63,460 bases of DNA from NCBI GenBank assembly GCA_036397095.1, contig DASWJQ010000010.1, forward strand, positions 1 to 63,460, written 5' to 3'. Each line of letters starts with the position of its first letter. Within the stretch, counting starts at the first letter, position 1. The translations under genes and the position numbers were made by a program. This stretch comes from DASWJQ01 sp036397095 (GTDB lineage: Bacteria; Chloroflexota; Anaerolineae; Anaerolineales; E44-bin32). Below the pieces are notes generated by a model. It had not been told where the DNA came from and searched no databases. It saw only the letters and a program-made list of their open reading frames with translations. Positions 1 to 8,574 of the stretch are shown here, one piece after another.

Positions 1-283
1 GGCCCCACACCACTGGCAGGGAGGTGCCGTCAAACAGAATTCTGATTGCAGGGGAGAGCTGTATTGCGAGCATCCCGCGCCGGGCGGCTGGTCTGATATT
101 CAAGTGACCAGTCATTGAATTGAGCCCAAGCAAGGCAGTTGTCCGCGGGAAGATGGGAATCGACGGTATTCGACACAATGGAGCCCTGTCCGATTTGAGA
201 GGCAATAGGATACGGTTGCGACGATCGCAATCGATCGGGACAGCGGCGATTGGACGCTCTGCCTCACCGGCGAAACGGTCCGC
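1..283. other. Gene-free left edge
   Basis: No convincing coding region is seen here. All three forward frames hit stops early and the reverse frames give compositions unlike the neighbours. It may contain the 3' end of a gene starting outside the window and the promoter of the receiver gene that follows, but I see no clear -35/-10 pair or Shine-Dalgarno. Confidence 0.4.
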
Positions 284-652
284 ATGTCGACGGTCATGAT
301 CGTCGATGATGACAAGACGATGTCCTCCTTGTTGGAGACACTCCTCCAACTAGACGGATATGAAGTCGTCAAAGCGGGGGCGCCCCTAGATTTCATCGCC
401 AGGGTCGAGCGAGAGAAACCGGATGTGGTCCTGCTTGATGTTTTCCTGCAGGGCGGCGTCGAAGGCTACAGTTTGGTGCGCCAATTGCGCGCCCATCCCA
501 TGGAACACCTCGCCAACTTGCCAGTGATCATGACCTCGGGCATGGAAGTGTCAACCGAGTGTCGACAGGCTGGCGCCAGCGCTTTCCTCCTGAAACCGTA
601 CGACCCCGAACAACTGCTCCAAATCATTCAAGCCAACCTGGCCGGTAGCTGA
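284..652 (+). CDS. Single-domain response regulator (CheY-like receiver)
   Basis: A 122-residue stand-alone receiver domain. It has the acidic triad at residues 8-10 (VDDD), the phospho-acceptor Asp52 in LLDVF, the switch Thr84/Ser85 in MTSG and the conserved Lys104 in LLKPYD. There is no DNA-binding or enzymatic output domain, so it would signal by protein contact after phosphorylation by an unlinked histidine kinase. The gene stands 40 bp upstream of the PHP-AlbA_2 protein on the same strand, so the two may be co-transcribed. The ATG start lacks an obvious ribosome binding site, but the protein begins right at strand beta-1, as expected for the family. Confidence 0.9.
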   Translation: MSTVMIVDDDKTMSSLLETLLQLDGYEVVKAGAPLDFIARVEREKPDVVLLDVFLQGGVEGYSLVRQLRAHPMEHLANLPVIMTSGMEVSTECRQAGASAFLLKPYDPEQLLQIIQANLAGS

Positions 653-692
653 CGGCGCACGCCGCGCGCTGGCCAGGGAGAGAGAAAACAAA

Positions 693-2408
693 GTGAAAAA
701 ACCAAACCGCAACAACGGATCGCGGAAATGGCGGGTGATGGACCTACATCTGCACACGCCAGGTTCCAGCGACTATGAAAATCTCGAGGCATCCTACCTG
801 GACCTGCTCAAGCAGGCCGAGGCCCGGGGCCTTGACATCATCGCCTTTGCCGACCACAACACGGTGGCCGGCTACCGCCAGATGCAGGCCGAAATCGACG
901 AACTCGAGCTGCTTGAACAGCGCGGCCGCCTGACCGATGAAGAGAAACGACGGCTGACAGAATACCGCCGATTACTCGACAAGCTGCTCGTCTTGCCGGG
1001 CTTCGAGTTCACTGCCACCTTTGGCTTCCACATCATGGGCATCTTCCCGCCGGAGAAGACCGTGCGCGAGCTCGAGCACTTGCTGCTCGATCTCAAGATT
1101 CCGCCGGATGAACTCGACAAGGGTTCCTCGACGGTAGGCGCTACCAGCGATGTGCTGACGGCCTACCGCGTGATCAACGAAGCCGGTGGCATTGTGATCG
1201 CCGCCCATGCTAACTCGTCGAATGGAGTCGCCATGCGTGGCTTCCCCTTCGGCGGACAGACCAAGATTGCGTACACGCAGGATCCCAATTTGCATGCCCT
1301 CGAAATAACCGACTTGGACAAGCGGGGCCGGCGGACGACAGCGGCATTCTTCTCGGGGATCAAGCCCGAGTATCCGCGCAAGATGCACTGCGTCCAGGGG
1401 TCGGACGCCCATCGGCTGCTGACAGATCCCAAGGACCCCAAGAACCTGGGGATCGGGGACCGCGCCACCCAGGTCCTGTTGGATGAAGTTTCGTTCGAGG
1501 CGCTCAAGGCCGTCTTCGAAGGCAACGACTTCGCCCGCTTCAAGCCCCACGGTCCCTCCAGGTCCAAGGATCAACCGATGGATTTCGTGCTGCGGGCGCG
1601 CGAGGAAGGCCCCAGCATTGTGCAGGACTTTCACGAGAGCATGACGGTGCGCGGTGGCCGGCTGTACGCCATCATCGCCGACGTGTCCGCCTTCGCCAAC
1701 ACCAACGGAGGCACGCTATACGTAGGTGTCAGCAAGGATCCGAACAAGCCGCCGACGGGCGTGGATCAGCCGCAAGCGGCCGTCGAAAAGCTGCGTTCTG
1801 AAATCGGCAAGCGGATTAGTCCGCAGTTGAATGTTGACCTGGATGTGATGGACAGCGCCGGCAAGAAGATCCTTCGCATCCTGGTGCCGCGTGGGGAGCG
1901 GCCGCCGTACGCGGTCGACGACAACAAGATCTACGTGCGCGACGAAGGCGACACCGGCCTGGCGGTTCGGGACGAAATTGTCCAGTTGGTTCAACGTCGC
2001 CGCGAGGGCGAACCAAGCCCGGCCGCAGAACCGTCCGCCATCAGTTCGGATGGACCATCCGCGCCGAAGACCGGCGTGGAAATCGTCGAGGTTGAAGACC
2101 GGGACGGAACGAACTACTACACCCTGCGCGATCTGCGTAATGGCAATGTTGTCAACAATGTCACCCAGAAATCCGCTCGACGTCTGTGGGACTACGCCAT
2201 CCGCGAGTTCATTAAGCTGCCTCCTGACAAGTCCAATCTCAGTATCAAGTGGAGCGGCAACATTGGGGTTTTGACCGAACAGCAGCGGGGCAACCGGAAG
2301 CGCTGGGACCTGGTTCAGCGGCAAAATGACCATATCCGCTATTACTACGGGGTCACAGAGGACGGCGTCCATGGCGCCTGGAAAGAGCTCGTCGGCGTCG
2401 AAGAGTAA
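693..2408 (+). CDS. PHP phosphoesterase-AlbA_2 (Schlafen-like) fusion protein
   Basis: A 571-residue protein. The N-terminal half (about 15-285) is a PHP metal-dependent phosphoesterase domain with His19/His21 in DLHLHT, Asp54-His55 in FADHN, Glu105, His113, His172 in AAHAN and Asp238/His240 in GSDAH. A helical insertion lies at about 65-100. Residues about 315-440 resemble the AlbA_2/Schlafen AlbA_2 nucleic-acid-binding fold, with the hallmark AFANTNGGTLYVGV. The last ~100 residues (470-571) are an unassigned, aromatic-rich domain. The start is GTG behind a purine-rich AGGGAGAG. PHP domains hydrolyse phosphodiesters or nucleotides and AlbA_2 binds nucleic acid, so a nucleic-acid-processing or defence role is plausible but inferred. 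Confidence 0.8.
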   Translation: MKKPNRNNGSRKWRVMDLHLHTPGSSDYENLEASYLDLLKQAEARGLDIIAFADHNTVAGYRQMQAEIDELELLEQRGRLTDEEKRRLTEYRRLLDKLLVLPGFEFTATFGFHIMGIFPPEKTVRELEHLLLDLKIPPDELDKGSSTVGATSDVLTAYRVINEAGGIVIAAHANSSNGVAMRGFPFGGQTKIAYTQDPNLHALEITDLDKRGRRTTAAFFSGIKPEYPRKMHCVQGSDAHRLLTDPKDPKNLGIGDRATQVLLDEVSFEALKAVFEGNDFARFKPHGPSRSKDQPMDFVLRAREEGPSIVQDFHESMTVRGGRLYAIIADVSAFANTNGGTLYVGVSKDPNKPPTGVDQPQAAVEKLRSEIGKRISPQLNVDLDVMDSAGKKILRILVPRGERPPYAVDDNKIYVRDEGDTGLAVRDEIVQLVQRRREGEPSPAAEPSAISSDGPSAPKTGVEIVEVEDRDGTNYYTLRDLRNGNVVNNVTQKSARRLWDYAIREFIKLPPDKSNLSIKWSGNIGVLTEQQRGNRKRWDLVQRQNDHIRYYYGVTEDGVHGAWKELVGVEE

Positions 2409-2506
2409 ACAGGGACGGCTAGGTCCGTCTTGTCCGCGCCAATCCACCACTACGCCGGCCCGCTTCGCCGCGGGTCGGCGTTTTCACTAGGGGCAGGGTC
2501 CGGCCC

Positions 2507-2932
2507 GTGAATTGGCAGATCCGGCAGTTCTCGTCGCCCCAGGACCTGCAGCCCGTGTTGAACCTGTGGGCGTCGTCGGGCCCTGGCGTGCAGCTATCCA
2601 CTTCCGATGAGCCAGCCGAGCTCATGAAGAAGCTGACCCGGGACCCCGATCTGTTTCTGGTGGCGGTCGATGGGGCACGCATCATCGGAACCGTGCTCGG
2701 CGGCTTCGATGGTCGCCGCGGATTGGTCTACCATCTGGCCGTCGATCCTGAGCGCCGCCGACAGGGGATTGGCAAGGCACTCATGACCGAGTTAGAAGGC
2801 CGGTTGCGTGCCAAAGGCTGCCTCAAGTACTATCTGTTGGTCACGCCCGACAACCGTGGTGCGATCGAGTTCTACCAAGGATTGGGCTGGGAGTTGATGC
2901 CGCTGCGGGCCATGGGGAAACGTATCGAATGA
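2507..2932 (+). CDS. GNAT-family N-acetyltransferase, YpeA-like
   Basis: 141 residues, the length of E. coli YpeA, with the same layout: LFLVAVDG, then GTVLGGFDGRRG, then the acetyl-CoA loop with Q/R-x-x-G-x-G/A in RRRQGIGKAL (about 87-96), and a C-terminal GAIEFYQGLGW segment. It transfers an acetyl group from acetyl-CoA to an unknown amine; the substrate cannot be read from sequence. The start is a GTG. Its stop codon overlaps the ATG of the downstream mog gene by 4 nt (ATGA), so the two are translationally coupled. Confidence 0.85.
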   Translation: MNWQIRQFSSPQDLQPVLNLWASSGPGVQLSTSDEPAELMKKLTRDPDLFLVAVDGARIIGTVLGGFDGRRGLVYHLAVDPERRRQGIGKALMTELEGRLRAKGCLKYYLLVTPDNRGAIEFYQGLGWELMPLRAMGKRIE

Positions 2933-3438
2933 GAGTCGCCATCCTGACCATCTCCGACCGTTCGGCTGCCGGCGAAAGGGAAGATTCGTCGGGCCCCACG
3001 CTGGCATCGATCATCGAGCGCAAAGGCTGGCAGGTGGCGGCCACCGCCCTGATCCCCGACGATCAATCCACCATTGAAGGACGGCTTATTGCGTGGGCGG
3101 ATGGCGACCAGGCCGACCTGATCCTGACGACCGGCGGCACCGGGTTCTCGCCCCGCGACATCACGCCCGAAGCGACCCTGGCCGTGTGCGACCGCATGGC
3201 GCCGGGGTTGGCCGAACTCATGCGATTGACCGGCCTCAAGGTGACACCCCATGCGGCTCTTTCGCGAGCCGTTTCCGGCATACGCCAGGCCTGCTTGATC
3301 GTCAACTTGCCAGGCAGCCCGAAAGGCGCCAAGGAAAACCTCGAAGCCATCCTGCCCGTCTTGCCCCATGCCGTTGATGTGCTGCGCGGCAGGTCCTCAG
3401 CCGAGCATGGGCACCAGCCGCCGAGGCCTATCGCGTGA
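2929..3438 (+). CDS. mog: Molybdopterin adenylyltransferase (MogA/MoaB family)
   Basis: A 169-residue protein of the MogA/MoaB family, close in length to MoaB. It carries the MPT-binding signature TTGGTG at residues 67-72 followed by RDITPEA, with the essential Asp77, and the NLPGSPKG loop near 125-132. The enzyme adenylylates molybdopterin using Mg-ATP, the step before molybdenum insertion by MoeA, whose gene lies 46 kb away in this window. It is coupled by 4-nt overlaps to the acetyltransferase upstream and the MFS gene downstream. No molybdoenzyme structural gene is seen nearby. Confidence 0.9.
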   Translation: MRVAILTISDRSAAGEREDSSGPTLASIIERKGWQVAATALIPDDQSTIEGRLIAWADGDQADLILTTGGTGFSPRDITPEATLAVCDRMAPGLAELMRLTGLKVTPHAALSRAVSGIRQACLIVNLPGSPKGAKENLEAILPVLPHAVDVLRGRSSAEHGHQPPRPIA

Positions 3439-4757
3439 ACACCACCTCCCCTCCCGGGCCCGTCACGGGCGGCCGCTACCGCTGGTTCATGGTGGCCGTT
3501 TTCTTCGCCTTCATGCTGCTCCACCAGTCGGACAAACTCCTCATCGGCCCTCTGACGACGCCGATCATGGAGACGTTTGCCATCGACGAAGTCCAGATGG
3601 GCCTGGTCTTCTCCGGGGCGTTGGTTGTGCAAGCCATCATGTACCCGCTGTGGGGTTTCCTGTACGACCGCTTTGCCCGGCCCAGACTGCTCGCCTTGGC
3701 CTCCTTCATCTGGGGCGCCACGACCTGGCTGGGGGCCATTGCCCCGACTTATCGCACGTTCGTGGCTTCCCGTGCGTCGACGGGTATCGATGACTCAAGC
3801 TATCCCGGGCTGTACAGCCTGGTTGCCGACCACTTTGGGCCAAGCATGCGCGGCCGGGTCTTTGGCCTGCTCCAGGTCGCCCAGCCGATGGGCTACATGC
3901 TGGGGCTCGTCATGGCGACCTTTTTGGCGTCGCCCCTGGGGTGGCGCGGTGTGTTCTATATCACCGGCACGCTGGGCATTGTGCTGGCAGGGGTCATTTT
4001 CTTCACGATTCGTGAGGCGCCCCGCGGTGGCGCCGAGCCCGAGCTGGCCGATCTCCCCGAAATCAGCCAATACCGGTTTGACCTGAAGGCCGCCATCGGC
4101 TTGCTGCGCAAGCGCACCCTGTTGTTCCTGTTCGCCCAGGGGTTCATTGGCGTATTCCCCTGGAACGTGATCACATACTGGTTTTTTCGTTACCTGGAGA
4201 CCGAGCGCAACTACAGCGGCGACCAGGTCTTCAGCACAATGGCGATGGCGATTGTCTTCCTTTCGGCCGGCTACTTTGTCGGCGGTGCCCTGGGCGATTG
4301 GCTCTTTCGCCGCACTCCCCGCGGCCGTTTGTTGATTGCCATGACCGCGGTGCTGTTGGGCGCAATTCTGATGACGATCACGCTCCAGGTGCCGATCGAA
4401 TCGACCGGAACGTTCTTGGTGCTGTTGAGCGCGACCGCACTGTTCATCCCGTTTGCTTCACCCAACGTGATGACGACGGTACAGGACATCTCGCTGCCCG
4501 AAGTGCGCAGCACCGCGCTCTCGATCTTCTATCTGATTGACAATGGTGGCGCCGCCCTGGCCCCGGTTCTGGCGGGCCTGATCGCCGTCCGATCTTCGTT
4601 GGGTACTGCTATTCTGACCATTTCGGTCGGGGCTTGGTTGGTAACGGCCGTCCTGCTGGCGCTTGCCTCCCGCGCCGTACCCCACGATATTGAGGTGCTG
4701 CGCGCCCAGATGACGGCGCGGGCCGCCGCCGAGCGATCGGTACCCACTCCCGCCTAG
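3435..4757 (+). CDS. MFS transporter
   Basis: A 440-residue, about 12-TM major facilitator. Motif A appears between TM2 and TM3 as GFLYDRFARPR, and the extended hydrophilic loop between TM6 and TM7 falls around residues 195-220. The GTG start overlaps the mog stop (GTGA). Residues 105-125 (FVASRASTGIDDSSYPGLYS) resemble the anion/sugar-phosphate symporter side of the superfamily, but the substrate is unknown. Coupling to mog suggests an organic or oxyanion cargo linked to cofactor metabolism; this is inference only. Confidence 0.85.
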   Translation: MNTTSPPGPVTGGRYRWFMVAVFFAFMLLHQSDKLLIGPLTTPIMETFAIDEVQMGLVFSGALVVQAIMYPLWGFLYDRFARPRLLALASFIWGATTWLGAIAPTYRTFVASRASTGIDDSSYPGLYSLVADHFGPSMRGRVFGLLQVAQPMGYMLGLVMATFLASPLGWRGVFYITGTLGIVLAGVIFFTIREAPRGGAEPELADLPEISQYRFDLKAAIGLLRKRTLLFLFAQGFIGVFPWNVITYWFFRYLETERNYSGDQVFSTMAMAIVFLSAGYFVGGALGDWLFRRTPRGRLLIAMTAVLLGAILMTITLQVPIESTGTFLVLLSATALFIPFASPNVMTTVQDISLPEVRSTALSIFYLIDNGGAALAPVLAGLIAVRSSLGTAILTISVGAWLVTAVLLALASRAVPHDIEVLRAQMTARAAAERSVPTPA

Positions 4758-4766
4758 CCCTCCACT

Positions 4767-6134
4767 TTGTCGATCCAGGAAAGCCCGGAAAGCGCCTCAC
4801 CAACCATCACGCGGGCGGTAGCCAGCTGGTTGGCCCAACAACCCTACCAGCCAATCGAGCTGCCCAGATGGCAGCAGGCGGCCCTCGGCGCCCTGGACCA
4901 GGTGGCCCCACAACTCCTGCCGGGCCTCGTGCGCCGGGTGACCGCAGACAGCGCCATCGATCCTAAATTGGCGGGCAGGGTGCGGTTGGACCAGCTGGCG
5001 GCGGCCCGTCTTGCGCCCTATCGAGGCCTGACGGGACCCTTTCAAGCCGCCGTTGTTGGATCGGCCCTTGGAGGGGCGGCGGCCTACCTCTCTGCCGCAC
5101 TGGGCGCTCCTTTCCTGCCCGAGCCCTTCATCCTGGCGTTCAAAGGTGGCAGTCCCCAGGATCGGATCGAACCGGTCTTGGCGCAGGCCAGCGCGTTGGA
5201 CAGCCGGCTGCGTCCCAACCACCCGAACGCCAAGTGGATCCACCACTTCGATCCGGTGCACGACGGCTGGCTGACGCCGCATGTCCACCACGTTCGTCTC
5301 AAGCCCAAGACGATACCAGCCGCGTATCAGGACTTCCTGCGACGGCGGCTTCGGCCCGGCGCGACCCTCGTCCATCTCGACTGCCAGGCCCGTTGGCTAG
5401 CTTTCCCGTTAGGTCCGGACAGCCGATTGCAGGTCGGCGGCTGGGGTGACATACCACCACACGAATTCATCGAGGGCAGTTCACGGCTGGACCGCTGGCT
5501 GGCCGAGCGTCGTTCGGAACATCGCGGCGGCTGGCGGCCGCCAGCGGTGGAACCCGTGTGGGTTCCTGAGTCGGAGTGGGGCGCCGAGCCCGCCTTCGGC
5601 CAGGCCCTGGCCGCGTTCGCTGCCGAGCAAGGCTTCACCTATCTGCAGGTGGCCTACCCCCATCCGCACTACTACTCGCTGCTCGCCATGAGACTTGTCG
5701 AGGCCTTGTACGCCCACAACCAAGAGCAGCCCGCCGGAACGTTCGTCGGTATGTTCAACCTGTATTCACCCAGCGCCGTGCTGGCCCGGCGGCTGCTTCC
5801 GCTTTGGCTCGTGTTCAACACAACCGACAGCCTGGCCTTTCTGCGATCTGCAATTGCACGGCTGCCCGACCCCATCTTTCTGGCGGCACTGGTGACCTAT
5901 AGCCGGCCACCCGACCAGGCGCCTTGGCAGGCGTGGGCTAGTGCCCTGGAAGGCCGGCAGTGGTTCTCGGTGGGCGCTCGCCGACATCGATATCCGGAGG
6001 ACACGATTGCCCTGTGGTCATGGCTCCGCTGGCTGGAGGCGGCTGCCGGTCCGTTGTCTCCGGTGCCGCTCGAACACTTGCCCATGCCGATGCTGCTCCC
6101 GCTCGTCGAACGAGCCGGTCTAGACGCCGGCTAA
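4767..6134 (+). CDS. Conserved-looking protein of unknown function (455 aa)
   Basis: An open frame of 455 residues with codon usage like its neighbours, starting at a TTG 9 nt after the MFS stop. I do not recognise the family. There is one weakly hydrophobic Ala/Gly-rich stretch (about 93-110, AAVVGSALGGAAAYLSAALG) and no signal peptide. His/Trp/Pro-rich patches stand out: KWIHHFDPVHDGWLTPHVHH near 160-180, then PHPHYYSLLAMRLVEALY near 300. The clustered His could bind metal, but no known motif is present. No good Shine-Dalgarno precedes the TTG, so it may be expressed by coupling to the MFS gene or from a later start. Confidence 0.6.
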   Translation: MSIQESPESASPTITRAVASWLAQQPYQPIELPRWQQAALGALDQVAPQLLPGLVRRVTADSAIDPKLAGRVRLDQLAAARLAPYRGLTGPFQAAVVGSALGGAAAYLSAALGAPFLPEPFILAFKGGSPQDRIEPVLAQASALDSRLRPNHPNAKWIHHFDPVHDGWLTPHVHHVRLKPKTIPAAYQDFLRRRLRPGATLVHLDCQARWLAFPLGPDSRLQVGGWGDIPPHEFIEGSSRLDRWLAERRSEHRGGWRPPAVEPVWVPESEWGAEPAFGQALAAFAAEQGFTYLQVAYPHPHYYSLLAMRLVEALYAHNQEQPAGTFVGMFNLYSPSAVLARRLLPLWLVFNTTDSLAFLRSAIARLPDPIFLAALVTYSRPPDQAPWQAWASALEGRQWFSVGARRHRYPEDTIALWSWLRWLEAAAGPLSPVPLEHLPMPMLLPLVERAGLDAG

Positions 6135-6178
6135 CTTGAACCAGTTGGGTAAGAGGCTGTCGATGGCGGTCGTCCATA

Positions 6179-6207
6179 TTGCAGCCGGGTCGACCGTACG
6201 TTATGCT
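6179..6207 (+). promoter_or_regulatory. Putative sigma-70-type promoter of the ccdA operon
   Basis: TTGCAG at 6179-6184 and TATGCT at 6202-6207 are separated by 17 bp. The predicted start leaves a leader of about 60 nt before ccdA. It is the only promoter-like pair in the 141-bp gap after the unknown protein. Confidence 0.5.
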
Positions 6208-6275
6208 TCGGTCGAAGACAACCGATTGCGGTCGTTAAGCGTATCTTCACTTCCTGCGGTTACGCTGGAGCACAC

Positions 6276-6998
6276 ATGGACCCCTCAAACCTGACAATTG
6301 GGCTGGCGGCGCTGGCCGGACTGGCCTCCTTCTTGTCCCCATGCGTGCTGGCGCTCGTGCCTGCCTATGTTGGTTATTTGGGGGGCCGGGCGGTCACGTC
6401 CGAGGGTCAGGTTGTCGAGAACCGCTGGTCCACCTTTCTCCACGGGCTGGCCTTCGTGCTGGGCTTCTCAGCGGTCTTCATAGCTTTGGGCGCCGCCGCC
6501 TCTCTGATCGGAGCGGTGCTCTATGACTTGCGTATCTGGCTGGCCCGCATCGGCGGCGTGATTGTGATCATATTTGGCCTGCACACGCTGGGTGTGATCA
6601 ACATTCCGTTCCTCGACTATGACACGCGTCGTCAGGAGGCGGCGGATCCATCGCTCGGCTTCTTCTCGTCGGCGCTGATGGGGGTCTTCTTTTCGGCCGG
6701 TTGGGCGCCTTGCGTCGGGCCGGTGCTGGGTGCGGTGCTGACGCTGGCCCTTAATTCGGCCCGCCTGACACAAGGCGTAGTACTGCTGTCGGCTTACTCG
6801 GTTGGCCTGGCCATACCCTTCCTGTTGGCGGCGTTGGGCCTAGGACGAGTCACCTATCTGATGCGCCGGCACAGGACAGCCATCCGCTACATTTCCCTGG
6901 CGACCGGAGTACTGTTGATCGTGGTCGGGATCATGCTCCTGACGGGAACACTCGAGCGCCTCGCTCAATTCGGGTTCTTCGTCGACTTCGGGTTGTAG
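6276..6998 (+). CDS. ccdA: CcdA-type transmembrane thiol reductant transporter
   Basis: 240 residues with six predicted TM segments. The two redox cysteines are in the family positions: Cys23 in SFLSPCVLALVPAY (TM1) and Cys146 in SAGWAPCVGPVLG (TM4). CcdA passes electrons from cytoplasmic thioredoxin across the membrane to extracytoplasmic thiol proteins such as TlpA/ResA. The next gene encodes just such a TlpA-like protein, and the third encodes a cytoplasmic-facing glutaredoxin-like domain, so this looks like one electron-relay operon. It starts a new transcription unit with its own promoter. Confidence 0.92.
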   Translation: MDPSNLTIGLAALAGLASFLSPCVLALVPAYVGYLGGRAVTSEGQVVENRWSTFLHGLAFVLGFSAVFIALGAAASLIGAVLYDLRIWLARIGGVIVIIFGLHTLGVINIPFLDYDTRRQEAADPSLGFFSSALMGVFFSAGWAPCVGPVLGAVLTLALNSARLTQGVVLLSAYSVGLAIPFLLAALGLGRVTYLMRRHRTAIRYISLATGVLLIVVGIMLLTGTLERLAQFGFFVDFGL

Positions 6999-7008
6999 CC
7001 AGGCCGCC

Positions 7009-7584
7009 GTGAATACCTCATCCTGGCGGCTCGGGCCGCGCTGGCTGACGGCAGGCATTTTACTCGGGCTTGCGCTGGGTCTGGCCTACTTCTTTGGGTT
7101 CCCGCCGCAGCCGCGCACATTCACCGATCCGGGTACGGGCGGCCCCGATCCGGGGGCCGTCGCTGTGGGCCTACCGGCGCCGCCGTTCGCCTTGGAGACG
7201 ACGGGGGGGGACGAAATCCAGCTCGAGTCCCTGCGTGGATCGGTTGTCGTGCTCAACTTCTGGGCGACTTGGTGCGCACCTTGCGAGCTGGAAATGCCGC
7301 ACCTGGAAGCGCGCTACCGGCAGCGCTCCTCCGACGAGTGGGAGATCCTGGCAGTAAACTATGACGAACCCAGCGCACAGGTGGCTGAATTCGGCCGGCG
7401 GCTCGGCTTGAGTTTCCCGCTGCTGCTCGATCCCGGCGGGGTGGTGCAGGCGCTGTACCGGGTGCGTGGGTATCCGACCAGCATGTTTGTCGACCGGCAG
7501 GGATTGATCCAGATTGTGCACATCGGTATCATGAGCTCCGACCAGCTTGACCGGTATCTTGAGGAGATGGATATTTCGTTGTGA
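7009..7584 (+). CDS. Membrane-anchored TlpA/ResA-like thioredoxin
   Basis: 191 residues. An uncleaved N-terminal anchor (about 13-30) is followed by a short Pro/Gly linker and an AhpC/TSA-Redoxin fold with the active site WCAPC (Cys89, Cys92) and the cis-Pro region RGYPTSMFVDRQG. It should face the extracytoplasmic side and receive electrons from CcdA, reducing cytochrome c apoproteins or other disulfides. GTG start 10 nt after ccdA; its stop overlaps the next start. The linker places it in the ResA/TlpA rather than the cytoplasmic thioredoxin group. Confidence 0.9.
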   Translation: MNTSSWRLGPRWLTAGILLGLALGLAYFFGFPPQPRTFTDPGTGGPDPGAVAVGLPAPPFALETTGGDEIQLESLRGSVVVLNFWATWCAPCELEMPHLEARYRQRSSDEWEILAVNYDEPSAQVAEFGRRLGLSFPLLLDPGGVVQALYRVRGYPTSMFVDRQGLIQIVHIGIMSSDQLDRYLEEMDISL

Positions 7585-8543
7585 TGCGAGTGACGCTGTA
7601 TACCAAGCTGGACTGCGACCCGTGCCGACGGGCCAAGGAGCAGCTGGCGGCCCTTCAGGAGCAATATCCTCATCGGTTGGTCGAAATCGACATTGAGACC
7701 GAGCCGACGCTGCAGTCTCGCTACGGCGAAAGCGTGCCGGTGGTCGAAGTTGGGCCGTACACGCTGCGGGCGCCATTCGACCAGCGCGACCTGCAGGTCA
7801 CGCTGGCCTCGGCGGCCGAGGGCGTGGCAGAGAAAGCCAACCGCTCCGACGCCAAGCGAGGACAGGCCATCCGGCTGAACAAGGCGGTGCTCTTTATGGC
7901 CCGCCACTGGCTGGCGGGGCTTAACTTGCTGGTGCTGCTGTATGTCGGACTGCCATTTGCCGCGCCAACCCTGATGCGGGTTGGGGCCGAGCAGCCCGCC
8001 CGGCTGATCTACACGGCGTACTCGCCGCTCTGTCACCAACTCGCATTCCGCTCCTGGTTCCTCTTCGGCGAGCAACCAGCCTATCCCCGGGCTGCCGCCC
8101 GTACCGACCTTGCGAGTTACGGCCAGGTCACCGGCATGGACGATCAGGACCTCTTGGCGGCGCGCGAATTCACGGGCAACGAGCAGCTCGGCTACAAGGT
8201 CGCTTTGTGTGAGCGCGATGTCGCCATCTACGGGGGCATCTTCCTTGCCGGTGTGGTATTTGCATTGCTGCGCGGTCGACTCAAGCCCTTGCCGATCGCA
8301 CTGTGGGTGATCTTTGGCATCCTGCCCATTGCCATTGACGGCGGCAGCCAACTGATTGGCGGGCTCCCCATTCCGCCATTCAACTGGTTCCCGCCGCGTG
8401 AGAGCACGCCAGCGTTGCGCACGTTGACCGGCGCTCTGTTTGGCGTGATGAATGTGTGGATGGCCTATCCCTACGTCGAAGAGACGATGGCCGAGACGCG
8501 AGCACTGGTTGCCGCCAAACTCAAGGCGGCCGACGTCGACTAG
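7581..8543 (+). CDS. Glutaredoxin-like / DUF2085 membrane fusion protein
   Basis: 320 residues in two parts. Residues 1-80 are a small glutaredoxin-like (DUF836-type) domain with the dithiol Cys12-Asp-Pro-Cys15 and a PVVEVG strand. Residues 100-310 match the DUF2085 pattern: SPLCHQLAFRSWF (Cys151-His152), LCERDVAIYGG (Cys210) and PIAIDGGSQ, with about four TM segments. Function of DUF2085 is unknown; the conserved Cys/His suggests metal or redox chemistry. Overlap GTGATG with the TlpA gene allows either GTG 7581 or ATG 7584. Context ties it to the CcdA-TlpA thiol relay. Confidence 0.8.
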   Translation: MMRVTLYTKLDCDPCRRAKEQLAALQEQYPHRLVEIDIETEPTLQSRYGESVPVVEVGPYTLRAPFDQRDLQVTLASAAEGVAEKANRSDAKRGQAIRLNKAVLFMARHWLAGLNLLVLLYVGLPFAAPTLMRVGAEQPARLIYTAYSPLCHQLAFRSWFLFGEQPAYPRAAARTDLASYGQVTGMDDQDLLAAREFTGNEQLGYKVALCERDVAIYGGIFLAGVVFALLRGRLKPLPIALWVIFGILPIAIDGGSQLIGGLPIPPFNWFPPRESTPALRTLTGALFGVMNVWMAYPYVEETMAETRALVAAKLKAADVD

Positions 8544-8559
8544 TCGGCCAGGGCCGGCG

Positions 8560-8568
8560 TGTTAGACT
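8560..8568 (+). promoter_or_regulatory. Extended -10 element next to the pgeF start
   Basis: TGTTAGACT (extended -10 TGn plus TAGACT at 8563-8568) lies 6 nt before the ATG of pgeF, with no recognisable -35 and no Shine-Dalgarno. The predicted transcript would start at or near the ATG (leaderless). Confidence 0.45.
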
Positions 8569-8574
8569 GGCCCC

